This document shows positions 15,723 to 23,804 of a stretch of DNA of 45,377 nucleotides, one piece after another. The stretch lies in the NCBI GenBank assembly GCA_964251665.1, contig CAXUKO010000031.1:1-45377 (forward strand). The letters run 5' to 3'. The notes beneath the pieces were generated by a model. The model did not search any database and was not told where the DNA came from. It saw only the letters and a program-made list of their open reading frames with translations. Position 1 is the first letter of the stretch, and every line of letters begins with the position of its first letter. The DNA comes from JBBQLG01 sp964251665 (lineage in GTDB: Bacteria; Bacteroidota; Bacteroidia; Cytophagales; Spirosomataceae). A program made the position numbers and the translations under genes.

Positions 15723-17321
15723 ATGCACATTACAAAGGTTGAACTCACGAATTTCAAGCGGTTTACAGACCTTACTATTGATGGCATTCCGCCAACAACA
15801 AAACTGGTCCTGCTCATCGGGTCGAACGGGTCGGGAAAATCGTCGGTGTTCGATGCGTTTGAAGTCTTTAACTCCTTAACAAAATCTACTTTTCAGTATA
15901 ATGTGCTGTCATATTATAAGAAAAGGCGAGCATCGTCTTTAAAAATCGCTATTGAATCGGAAATAGGTTTATCGTCAATTGGGGAGGAAACAACTATTAA
16001 CACTGATGACCTGCAAACTTCATCTTTTTATGGCAGAACCAGTTTTCGCCAACTTTCCAGATTGACAAGAAGGCAAGCTGATGTGGGTTTCTCTATTCAG
16101 AATGATACTGACCGTCCTTTGACTTTCATTGATCGCGACAATCGCTTTGAAAATGACATTGACCATGTATCTGGCCAAATTTTGAGAGAGTTATTTAGAG
16201 ATACATCAACAGCAGAGCAAATACGTACTACTTACATTGGTGCCATTAATAAAGCATTCGAGCAGATTTTTGGTGACTCCAGCACAACAAAGCTTTCCCT
16301 ATTTGAGATTCTTCCACCCTTAGAAGGCAAACCAGCGCAAGTAAATTTCCGAAAAGGAACCTCAGAAATTCCTTACGATCACCTGAGTGCCGGAGAAAAA
16401 GAAGTAGTCAATATTTTAATAAACCTGCTGGTGCGCCGGGAGTACTTTACCGACACGGTTTACTTTTTCGATGAACTCGACCTACACCTCAATACCCGGC
16501 TACAATTCAACCTGCTGAAAGAAATCACTGAAAACTGGATTCCAGACAATTGCCAACTCTGGACAGCCTCGCACTCGCTGGGCTTCATTAAGTACGCGCA
16601 GGCCTACGAAAATGGCGTTATAATCGACTTTGACGATCTGGATTTCGATCAGTCCCAAACGCTGTACCCGCAAGCCAGCAACTCGCTGGACATTTACGAT
16701 ATTGCCGTGCCGAAGGAGATGTTGTTTGAGATCATGCGCGATAAGAAAATTGTCTTTTGCGAGAATCAAAACGACGAGTATTACAACCTGCTGGCGCTAC
16801 CCAAAACTCTGTTTGTTGGCCTGGCAGACGCCCGAAGTGTGTTTCTACAGATAAAAAACGATACCCGTTCCTACGCCCTGCGTGACCGGGATTACCTGTC
16901 CGATGCCGAAATCAAACGCATCGAAGCGCTCTATCCCCATTACCGGATACTCACGTATTATGATTTTGAGAACTACCTCTACCACCCCGATAACATCGCC
17001 GAACTGAACCCGCCGACGTTTAGCCGGGATGAATACGTCGCAGAGATCGTCCGTCAAAAGAACCTGCGCTTCAATGCCATACTGCTCAATTTGAAGTCGT
17101 CGCGCCAATACGAAGAACTCAGGACCGATGACCTGCGCGACAAAACGGAAGACAGCATCGTGGATGACTTACAAAGCTCTGACTTTGAGCGGTTTTACAA
17201 GTTTTTTGATATAAAGAAGCAATTCGATAAAGCTATCCTGACCAAACTCAACCTGGACAAAAAACGGCTCGTTCAAACCAATTGGTTTCGTCAGCAGATT
17301 GACGCTGTACTCGCCCGTTAA
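15723..17321 (+). CDS. AAA ATPase fused to TOPRIM/DUF4435-like nuclease domain (candidate anti-phage protein)
   Basis: A 532-aa protein. The N-terminal ABC/SMC-type ATPase has Walker A GSNGSGKS (residues 33-40), the signature LSAGEKE (221-227), Walker B VYFFDELDLHLN with D250/E251, and an H-loop-like TASHSLGF. The last 190 residues begin with IVFCENQNDEYY (Glu347) and YALRDRDYLSDAEI (D388/D390), then YYDFENYLYHP. This E...DxD arrangement is the TOPRIM metal site as found in OLD nucleases and DUF4435 proteins. In PARIS defence, AriA (ATPase) and AriB (DUF4435) carry the same two parts, and fused forms exist; a PARIS-like or OLD-like role is my inference. The gene is alone on its strand and its 5' half (about 15880-16390) is distinctly AT-richer than its 3' half. 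Confidence 0.82.
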   Translation: MHITKVELTNFKRFTDLTIDGIPPTTKLVLLIGSNGSGKSSVFDAFEVFNSLTKSTFQYNVLSYYKKRRASSLKIAIESEIGLSSIGEETTINTDDLQTSSFYGRTSFRQLSRLTRRQADVGFSIQNDTDRPLTFIDRDNRFENDIDHVSGQILRELFRDTSTAEQIRTTYIGAINKAFEQIFGDSSTTKLSLFEILPPLEGKPAQVNFRKGTSEIPYDHLSAGEKEVVNILINLLVRREYFTDTVYFFDELDLHLNTRLQFNLLKEITENWIPDNCQLWTASHSLGFIKYAQAYENGVIIDFDDLDFDQSQTLYPQASNSLDIYDIAVPKEMLFEIMRDKKIVFCENQNDEYYNLLALPKTLFVGLADARSVFLQIKNDTRSYALRDRDYLSDAEIKRIEALYPHYRILTYYDFENYLYHPDNIAELNPPTFSRDEYVAEIVRQKNLRFNAILLNLKSSRQYEELRTDDLRDKTEDSIVDDLQSSDFERFYKFFDIKKQFDKAILTKLNLDKKRLVQTNWFRQQIDAVLAR

Positions 17322-17394
17322 AAATAAATCAGCCCGCTACCCTGGCTGGTTATTTTTCTTTTTGTTTACTTTGCGAGACAAAGTACTTTTAAGC

Positions 17395-18090
17395 ATGAAA
17401 CAGCTACGCACATTCGATTCTTACACAGCCGACAGCGAACCACGCGGACATGGCCTGCGGGCACTTACACTGCTCACCCTGACCGGCTGCGTGCTGGTAA
17501 CGACGCGGGGCTTACTGACCGGCAACTGGTGGTTCTTTATCATGCTCATCTGGAACCTGACACTGGCGTGGTTTCCGCTTGGTGTCGTGCTGGTGCTGCT
17601 CGATTTACGGCGGGCGCGGCTGGCAAGTCAGTGGGTGATGGCTTCGGGCCTGGCCCTGTGGCTGGCGTTCCTACCCAATGCCCCGTACATTATTACGGAT
17701 CTGTTCCATATTCACCACATGGATGAGGGTCTGTTGTGGTTCGATACGCTGTCAATTTTCGTTTTTGCCATGACGGGGCTGCTAATCGGCCTATACTCGA
17801 CCCTGTTGGTTCACCGGCTTATTGACCCAATGGCGGGGCGGCCGCTGGCGTGGGCCATGATACTGACTTGTCAGATCTTATCCGGTTTCGGCATCTACTT
17901 AGGCCGGTTCGGGCGGTGGAACAGCTGGCAGGTGCTGACGCATCCGTTTAGTCTGGTGCGGGCCGTTGTGCATGCCCTGCGCGATCCGCTGGCCCTGAAA
18001 CTTACACTGACCTACGGCTTCGGACTGGCCTGCCTGTACATTGCGTTCTTTGTGTATGTCAACGGTCTTGTCAGTAAACACCCCGCCTGA
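17395..18090 (+). CDS. DUF1361 family integral membrane protein
   Basis: I place the start at 17395 (MKQLRTFDSY), giving 231 aa. An upstream ATG at 17299 would overlap the preceding gene and lacks family similarity, and a TTACTTTG box at about 17366 fits a promoter for the shorter form. About six transmembrane helices are visible, with the DUF1361 core WNLTLAWFPLGVVLVLLDL, LAFLPNAPYIITDLFH and WFDTLSIFVFAMTGLL. The function of the family is unknown. The stop overlaps the start of the next gene by one base (TGATG), indicating co-transcription with the lipoprotein gene. Confidence 0.85.
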   Translation: MKQLRTFDSYTADSEPRGHGLRALTLLTLTGCVLVTTRGLLTGNWWFFIMLIWNLTLAWFPLGVVLVLLDLRRARLASQWVMASGLALWLAFLPNAPYIITDLFHIHHMDEGLLWFDTLSIFVFAMTGLLIGLYSTLLVHRLIDPMAGRPLAWAMILTCQILSGFGIYLGRFGRWNSWQVLTHPFSLVRAVVHALRDPLALKLTLTYGFGLACLYIAFFVYVNGLVSKHPA

Positions 18091-18554
18091 TGAAGAACTG
18101 GCTAATGCTGTTTGTGCTGGCCGGACTACCGGCCTGTCAAACCACTGATGAACGCATAATCGATATGGGAGAAAGCATTCGGCACGATGATTTTGTGTAT
18201 TCGGTTCGGCGGGTGAGCAATACAGATGGCAGCAGCCGGTTGAATCGGGCGAACCCGGAAAACCGCTTGTGGCTTGTTGTGTTCAGGGTTGATAATCAGG
18301 CGAAACGGGTGGCGCACACCTGGTCGGACAGTACGGCCTACGTGACCGACTCGGCGGGGCATCGCTACGAAAACATGGCCTATGCCCGAACCGGCCCTAA
18401 ATTGACTCAGGCCGGACAAACCGATTCCACTACTTTGGTCTTCAGCCTGCCGAAAACCCTGACGCGGCCTTATTTGCAGGTTCGGGGAGAGACGTTGATG
18501 GGAGATGTGTTCGATGGTGGTCAGTTCGAGAAGACCAAAATCCGGTTATTCTGA
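18090..18554 (+). CDS. Small lipoprotein, DUF4352-like
   Basis: A 154-aa protein. MKNWLMLFVLAGLPACQTTDE is a lipoprotein signal with lipobox LPAC (Cys16). The mature part reads DDFVYSVRRVSN ... LWLVVFRVDNQAKRVAHTW ... GQTDSTTLVFSLPKTL, the strand pattern of DUF4352/telokin-like immunoglobulin domains found on bacterial surface lipoproteins. Translation is likely coupled to the DUF1361 gene (one-base overlap). The ligand or partner is unknown. Confidence 0.75.
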   Translation: MKNWLMLFVLAGLPACQTTDERIIDMGESIRHDDFVYSVRRVSNTDGSSRLNRANPENRLWLVVFRVDNQAKRVAHTWSDSTAYVTDSAGHRYENMAYARTGPKLTQAGQTDSTTLVFSLPKTLTRPYLQVRGETLMGDVFDGGQFEKTKIRLF

Positions 18555-18570
18555 CGAATTTGCCCGCCTG

Positions 18571-18942
18571 ATGATTAACCTTCCTAAAACACTCCGCAGT
18601 TTTCGCTTTGCCGGGCAGGGTATGATAGCCCTGTTCCGTTATGAAAACAACGCCCGATTTCACGCACTTGCCGCACTGCTTATCACAGCGCTGGGCCTTT
18701 GGCTGGGCCTGACCCCTACCGAGTGGGCCATTATTCTGACTCAGGTCGGGCTGGTTTTCATGGCAGAAGCGGTTAACACGGCCATCGAGAAACTATGTGA
18801 TGTGGTGTCGCCTGCGCAGCACCCTACCATTAAAGCCGTAAAAGACATGGCTGCGGGTGCCGTCCTGATTCTGGCTATTGTATCGGTGCTGGTTGGCCTG
18901 CTGATCCTTGGTCCCAAACTTCTGACAGCATTTACTCAGTAA
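18571..18942 (+). CDS. dgkA: Diacylglycerol kinase, DgkA family
   Basis: The ATG at 18571 (MINLPKTLRSF) gives 123 aa, the normal size of DgkA; an earlier ATG at 18505 would overlap the lipoprotein gene and adds unrelated sequence. Three transmembrane helices are present. The signature GLVFMAEAVNTAIEKLCD carries the catalytic Glu and the ExxxxNTAIE motif; a conserved acidic helix (YENNARFH) precedes helix 1. The enzyme phosphorylates diacylglycerol (or undecaprenol, for the DgkA/UdpK group) at the inner membrane for lipid recycling. Which lipid is used cannot be told here. Confidence 0.93.
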   Translation: MINLPKTLRSFRFAGQGMIALFRYENNARFHALAALLITALGLWLGLTPTEWAIILTQVGLVFMAEAVNTAIEKLCDVVSPAQHPTIKAVKDMAAGAVLILAIVSVLVGLLILGPKLLTAFTQ

Positions 18943-18971
18943 CGTAATCACTCTTTCGCTCATTAATAAAA

Positions 18972-19598
18972 ATGTACGAACCCGAAGAACATTTACAAAC
19001 CCTGACCGATATACGCAGCCTGATGGAGCGGTCGGCAAAATTTCTGTCGTTGAGTGGCCTGTCCGGCGTCTCAGCGGGCTTGATCGCGCTCGCTGGTGCG
19101 GGTTGGGCGTTTATGCATCAGGCCAGCGATAGCGGTCAGTACAGTCTGGATGCCACCTACCGCCGGGCGCAGCTTGAGTTTTTACTCACCGATATGCTGC
19201 TGGTGCTGGTGCTGGCTCTGGCAACGGGTATCTTTTTCACCGTCCGTAAAGCCCGCCGACAAGGCCTGACCATCTGGAATCAGACTTCCCGGCGGTTGCT
19301 ATGGGCAATGGCCGTACCGCTGCTGGCGGGCGGGGTATTTTGTATCGGCCTGATCTACCACGGGCTGTTCTGGCTGGCTTTCCCGGCAACGCTCATTTTT
19401 TATGGTCTCGCCTTGCTCAACGGCAGCCGCTACACCGTTCGTGATGTCGAGTACTTAGGCGTTTCGGAAGTGGTGCTGGGCCTGATTGCCGTATTCCTGA
19501 CGGGCTACACGCTGCTAACCTGGGCCATTGGTTTCGGTGTACTCAACATTGTATACGGCGTGGTAATGTGGGTAAAATATGAACGACCAGCGGCATGA
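18972..19598 (+). CDS. Integral membrane protein of unknown function
   Basis: A 208-aa protein starting MYEPEEHLQTLTDIRSLMERSAKFLSLSG, followed by about six hydrophobic helices (for example LSGVSAGLIALAGAGWAFM, MLLVLVLALATGIFF, LIAVFLTGYTLLTWAIGFG). Its soluble N-terminus (LTDIRSLMERSAKFLSLSG) is characteristic of a small Bacteroidota membrane family found next to winged-helix regulators. The ATG of the next gene overlaps its stop (ATGA), so the regulator is translationally coupled, and the pair probably forms a sensor-regulator or transporter-regulator unit. No enzyme motif is visible. Confidence 0.8.
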   Translation: MYEPEEHLQTLTDIRSLMERSAKFLSLSGLSGVSAGLIALAGAGWAFMHQASDSGQYSLDATYRRAQLEFLLTDMLLVLVLALATGIFFTVRKARRQGLTIWNQTSRRLLWAMAVPLLAGGVFCIGLIYHGLFWLAFPATLIFYGLALLNGSRYTVRDVEYLGVSEVVLGLIAVFLTGYTLLTWAIGFGVLNIVYGVVMWVKYERPAA

Positions 19599-19891
19599 AT
19601 CAACTCCTGTCTCAGTTTAACAAAGCATTCGAGAGTAAAGCCCGGCTCAGCATCATGTCTGTCCTGCTGGTGAATGAGTCGCTGAGTTTCAACGCCTTCA
19701 AGGAGTTACTAAGCCTGACCGATGGTAACCTCGCTACGCACCTGCGGGCACTGGAGGAGGCCGGATATGTAGCTGTGCAAAAACAGTTTATCGGCAGAAA
19801 ACCCAACACCACCTATTCCGCTACGGACGCGGGTCGGCAGGCGTTTACCGACCATCTGAATGCGCTGGAAGCGTTTATCAAGAGTTTGTAG
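19595..19891 (+). CDS. Winged-helix transcriptional regulator (MarR/ArsR-like, HTH_34 type)
   Basis: A 98-aa single-domain regulator. The recognition region reads LSFNAFKELLSLTDGNLATHLRALEEAGYVAVQKQ and is broken here only by spacing; the wing is FIGRKPNTTYSATDAGRQAF. This matches the short winged-helix regulators that follow membrane proteins of the type at 18972. It overlaps that gene by four bases, so it likely controls the pair. No ligand-binding Cys or His cluster is present. Confidence 0.88.
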   Translation: MNQLLSQFNKAFESKARLSIMSVLLVNESLSFNAFKELLSLTDGNLATHLRALEEAGYVAVQKQFIGRKPNTTYSATDAGRQAFTDHLNALEAFIKSL

Positions 19892-19968
19892 GGATTTAGT
19901 AAATGGGTATTTCCCTAACTAACCATCATCGTGTATTATAACTTACACGACAAAGATGCATCGACCGT

Positions 19969-20340
19969 ATGATCCTCGAAATAAACACAGATAGCCATTA
20001 CCATCAGGCGATGGCGGTTATCGAAATCTACTTAGCTAAAGGCTCCGAACACCTTACCGAAGCGGATTTAGCTGAACTACAACGTCTATCTCTATTAGTA
20101 GAGAAATATGAAGACATGCATTATCCGATGCCTGTTGAACCGGCTACTATGCCGGAGATGATTAAGCTCCGTATGTTTCAAGAGAATCTGAAGCAGAAAG
20201 ATACAGCTCAACTTTTAGGGATCACCGAAACCCGGTTGTCAGAAGTTTTAACCGGAAAGCGGAAAGTCAATATGGATCTGGCAAAGCGATTACATGAAAA
20301 GCTGAAGATAAGGTCAGAGTTTATTTTGAAAGCCGCTTAG
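19969..20340 (+). CDS. HigA-like helix-turn-helix protein (orphan antitoxin-type)
   Basis: A 123-aa protein. The C-terminal half is an XRE helix-turn-helix (LKQKDTAQLLGITETRLSEVLTGKRKVNMDLAKRLHEKL), given here by its landmarks: QKDTAQLLGI, ETRLSEVLTGKR and LAKRLHEKLKI. The N-terminal half (AMAVIEIYLAKGSEHLTEADLAELQRL) is the dimerisation helix region of HigA-type antitoxins. No HigB/RelE toxin reading frame is seen on either side: upstream is a winged-helix regulator, downstream a terminator. It is therefore an orphan antitoxin or a free-standing regulator. GC content looks lower than that of its neighbours. Confidence 0.82.
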   Translation: MILEINTDSHYHQAMAVIEIYLAKGSEHLTEADLAELQRLSLLVEKYEDMHYPMPVEPATMPEMIKLRMFQENLKQKDTAQLLGITETRLSEVLTGKRKVNMDLAKRLHEKLKIRSEFILKAA

Positions 20341-20397
20341 CTGTATTTATCACGTATGGGATAGTAACTATCATTGATTTCTTTCCTGTCTGAGGGC

Positions 20398-20446
20398 AAA
20401 CAGGCACAATTTTACCTACTTTAGGCTAAAATTGTGCCTGTTTTTG
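20398..20446 (+). terminator. Strong rho-independent terminator
   Basis: A 17-bp perfect stem (20398-20414 with 20427-20443), core CAGGCACAATTTTA, with a 12-base loop and a T-run. It ends the HigA-like transcript upstream of susC. Confidence 0.92.
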
Positions 20447-20472
20447 TATACCCTCAATTCAACTAACTACTC

Positions 20473-23400
20473 ATGATGAACTATTACCAAACTGGTAGTC
20501 CGGGCCTGCGCTGGTTCGGCTTGCTGTTTCTGCTGGTACTGACAACCCACGCCTGGGCGCAGTCAGGTCAGCGGTTTACGATCAAAGGCCGCGTTACGGA
20601 GTCGGCTCAGCCACTACCCGGCGCGACTGTTCTGCTGGCCGGTACCACCCTCGGTACGACCACCGATGCCGACGGTAATTACACGCTCGGTGCCACGCTG
20701 AAACCCGGCCCCCAAACGCTCGTTATCTCCGCTATTGGGTACGAAACCCTGCGTCAGCCCGTTTCGCTGGGCAACGCCGAACAGGTAACTGCCAACGTTG
20801 AACTGAAGGCTGCGGCCACCAACCTTGATGAAGTTGTCGTGACCGGATCTACCCTATCGGCACCAAAGCGCGAACTGGGTAACGCCATCAGCACCATTAA
20901 GGCACAGGATATTCAGAACTCCGGGTCGGGAAACCTCATCAACTCGTTGCAGGGCAAAGTGCCGGGTGCCCAGATCACGCAGAATTCCGGCGACCCGGCG
21001 GGCGGCATAACCATCCGGCTGCGGGGTATCAAATCGCTGTCCGGCTCGTCGGACCCGCTGTATATCGTCGATGGGGTTATTGTCAGCAACGCCAGTACCA
21101 ACGTCTCGCAGTTGGCCTTAGCTAATGATGTAGGGAATTCCAACGTGGGGCAAAACCGGCTTTCTGACATCAACCCCGACGATATTGCCACGCTGAACGT
21201 GATCAACGGCGCGGCTGCGGCTGCACAATATGGGTCGCGGGCGGCTAACGGCGTTGTTATCATTACCACCAAGCGTGGTAAAAGCGGAAAGCCTCAGGTA
21301 TCATTCTCGACATCGTTCAACATAAACGAACTGCGGAAGAGCGTACCGGTCAATACCTACGGCAAGCAATTTGGCTTTGCGGGCCTGCGGCTATACACCA
21401 TTGGCGGCATTTCGGCGGCTCAGATTGCGGCCAATCCCGGCGTAACAACAACCGGTATTTACCGCGACGGCACCACAACGCAGTTAGCAACCAATCTGGT
21501 CGATGTGCAGCGATACAACTATTTCGACCAGATTTTCCGGACCGGCAACGGCACCGATAACAACCTGTCGGTGAATGGCGGCAACGACAACACACAGTAC
21601 TACGTTTCGTTTGGCTACCTGAAAAATCAGGGCATTATTAAAGGCACCGACTTTACCCGGTATAGCCTGCGGGCGCGCGTAGATCAGCGGCTCACCAACT
21701 GGGCCAAAGTAAGCGTGGGGCTGAGCTATGCGAACAGTTTTTCGAACGAGAAAGCGAATGGCAACGTGTTCTATAGTCCGATTAACTCGGTTAACATCAC
21801 CAACAACATCTACGACATTACCAAACGGGATGCCGCCGGAAACCTGCTGGCTGTGGAGCCTACGCGCGTTAACCCGCTCTCGACCATCGAGGACATGAAG
21901 TTTTCGCAGTCGGTAAGCCGCACCATCAGCAGTGTTCAGCTGAACCTGACCCCACTTGCCGGGCTGACCGTGGATTACATTGCCGGTCTGGATGCCTACT
22001 CGCAGTTTGGCAAAAGCTACATCCGGCCGTACCCCTACCAGGCGATTGCCCAGTTACCAGCGGCCCGCTATCCGGGTGGTTTCGCGGCCAATGCCACCAA
22101 TCAGGTCCTGCAATTTAACAATGACCTGAACGTATCGTACACCCGGCAGTTTTCGGACGCCTTCAAACTGAATGCCGTCGCCGGATACAGTTATCAGTAT
22201 TTCCAGTCGGATTACACCGCGCAGAGCAGCCAGAACTTAGCACCGTTTATTGAGACCGTCAACGGCGGTACCAGCACCACGTATGCGCTGAATTACAGCC
22301 TGGACCGGTACAGTCTGAGCGGTTTGTTTGGGCAGGCGACCCTAGGCTTCCGCAACTTCGCCTTCCTGACCGGGGCCGTCCGGCGCGACCGGTCGAGCAA
22401 GTTTTCGGCTTCGCAGACCAACCAGTATTACCCCAAGGTAAGTGGTTCGCTGATTTTGTCGGACCTGGATTTCTGGAAGGGTGCATCGTTCAGCCGGGCG
22501 TTCAACAGCCTCAAACTGCGGGCGAGCTACGGAGAGGCCGGTAACCTGTCGGGTATCGGCTCCTACGCCCGCTTCTACCAGTTCAATCCGGTTGCCTATC
22601 TGGGTCAGAACACCATCGTTCCCGGCACGCAGCTGGCCAACCCCGAAGTGCGGCCCGAACGGATGGCCGAACTCGAAGGCGGAGTTGACATGGGCTTCCT
22701 CAACGGGCGACTTAATGTGGGCATCACGGCTTACCAACAGAAAATCAGCAGTTTAATCATTAACCGAACGCTGGCCCCTTCTACCGGTGGCACCAGTATT
22801 GTGAACAACGTTGGCGCGATGCAAAACACGGGTATCGAGCTTATGCTGGACGTTAACCCGGTAAAAACGGCTGACTTTAACTGGGATTTCACGGTGATTT
22901 ATAACCGCAACCGCAACAAAGTGACCGATCTGGGTGGCCTTGGTTCCATTGATCCAGGAGCCGAAGGTACGTCCGGTGCTCCAGTACGGTTACTGGTTAA
23001 TCAGCCGGTGGGTGTGTTCTTCGGAACGGGGTACGCCCGCAATGCGGATGGTTCACTGCTCCTGTCGCCGTCAGGCTTTCCGCAGTCGGAGCGGGCAACG
23101 GTGGTCAACACCAGTTCACCGGATTTCACGCCAGCCCGGACCGCCGACGGGAAATTTGACGTAACCAAGCCGCTGGCCAACGTGATCATCGGTAATCCGA
23201 ACCCGAAATGGACCGGCTCGTTCAGCACCAATTTCAGCTATAAAAAACTGAGTCTGCACATTTTGCTGGATGCGGTTCAGGGCGTAGATGTCTTCAACGC
23301 CGACAAGCGGACGCGGCAGGGTGTGGGCTTAGGCGACTATGCCGAGCGCGAACTGCGCGGTGAGTTGCCACGCGGCTATATTTTCGGGGTGTACAACACG

Positions 23401-23658
23401 CAGGAATTCCGCATTGATCCGGGTTCCTACACCAAACTCCGCGAAGTGGCGCTGAGCTACATACTGCCGAAACTGGTGCCCGCCATCAGTCGGCTGAATG
23501 TCGCCCTGATTGGCCGCAACCTGTATTCGTGGGATAAATACACGGGTTTTGACCCCGAAACCAACGCGGGTGGTAACAACGACCTGATCCGGGGAATCGA
23601 CTTCGGCAACGTGCCCATCCCCCGTACCTATCAATTCAAACTGTCCGCCACATTTTAA
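20473..23658 (+). CDS. SusC/RagA-family TonB-linked outer membrane transporter
   Basis: A 1061-aa protein of normal SusC length. A signal peptide (WFGLLFLLVLTTHAWAQ) is followed by a carboxypeptidase-regulatory-like domain (IKGRVTESAQPLPGATVLL, GTTTDADGNYTL), then the plug with LDEVVVTGS and the SusC signature SSDPLYIVDGVIV. A beta-barrel with many aromatic-ended strands fills the rest, and the last residue is Phe. It is the channel for TonB-dependent uptake of an oligosaccharide or other large ligand across the outer membrane, working with the SusD-like lipoprotein encoded 146 bp downstream. No ECF sigma/anti-sigma pair is adjacent, so regulation is not shown. Confidence 0.96.
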   Translation: MMNYYQTGSPGLRWFGLLFLLVLTTHAWAQSGQRFTIKGRVTESAQPLPGATVLLAGTTLGTTTDADGNYTLGATLKPGPQTLVISAIGYETLRQPVSLGNAEQVTANVELKAAATNLDEVVVTGSTLSAPKRELGNAISTIKAQDIQNSGSGNLINSLQGKVPGAQITQNSGDPAGGITIRLRGIKSLSGSSDPLYIVDGVIVSNASTNVSQLALANDVGNSNVGQNRLSDINPDDIATLNVINGAAAAAQYGSRAANGVVIITTKRGKSGKPQVSFSTSFNINELRKSVPVNTYGKQFGFAGLRLYTIGGISAAQIAANPGVTTTGIYRDGTTTQLATNLVDVQRYNYFDQIFRTGNGTDNNLSVNGGNDNTQYYVSFGYLKNQGIIKGTDFTRYSLRARVDQRLTNWAKVSVGLSYANSFSNEKANGNVFYSPINSVNITNNIYDITKRDAAGNLLAVEPTRVNPLSTIEDMKFSQSVSRTISSVQLNLTPLAGLTVDYIAGLDAYSQFGKSYIRPYPYQAIAQLPAARYPGGFAANATNQVLQFNNDLNVSYTRQFSDAFKLNAVAGYSYQYFQSDYTAQSSQNLAPFIETVNGGTSTTYALNYSLDRYSLSGLFGQATLGFRNFAFLTGAVRRDRSSKFSASQTNQYYPKVSGSLILSDLDFWKGASFSRAFNSLKLRASYGEAGNLSGIGSYARFYQFNPVAYLGQNTIVPGTQLANPEVRPERMAELEGGVDMGFLNGRLNVGITAYQQKISSLIINRTLAPSTGGTSIVNNVGAMQNTGIELMLDVNPVKTADFNWDFTVIYNRNRNKVTDLGGLGSIDPGAEGTSGAPVRLLVNQPVGVFFGTGYARNADGSLLLSPSGFPQSERATVVNTSSPDFTPARTADGKFDVTKPLANVIIGNPNPKWTGSFSTNFSYKKLSLHILLDAVQGVDVFNADKRTRQGVGLGDYAERELRGELPRGYIFGVYNTQEFRIDPGSYTKLREVALSYILPKLVPAISRLNVALIGRNLYSWDKYTGFDPETNAGGNNDLIRGIDFGNVPIPRTYQFKLSATF

Positions 23659-23659
23659 C

Positions 23660-23794
23660 CACCTCGCCCCCAGCCCCTCCCCGTTTGGGAGGGGAGACGA
23701 CAACAGCGTACTTCCAATCTTAAAGCTCAATTCTCAGTTAGGGGGTTGATTTATAAGACTCCCCTCCCTAACGGGGAGGGCTGGGGGCGGGGTT
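23660..23794. repeat. Pair of inverted GC-rich dispersed repeats between susC and susD
   Basis: A GC-rich unit at about 23660-23695 (CCCCCAGCCCCTCCCCG, then GGGAGGGG) recurs as its reverse complement at about 23758-23793, with about 60 bp between. Each unit is itself a small hairpin (CCTCCC...GGGAGG). Copies of the same family are at 25126 and, inside mod, at 31905. Confidence 0.85.
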
Positions 23795-23804
23795 AACAGA
23801 CATC

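Noticed and set aside
17299..17394. Upstream start for the DUF1361 gene
   Set aside because: It overlaps the preceding ATPase gene and bypasses a promoter-like box; the ATG at 17395 fits the family.
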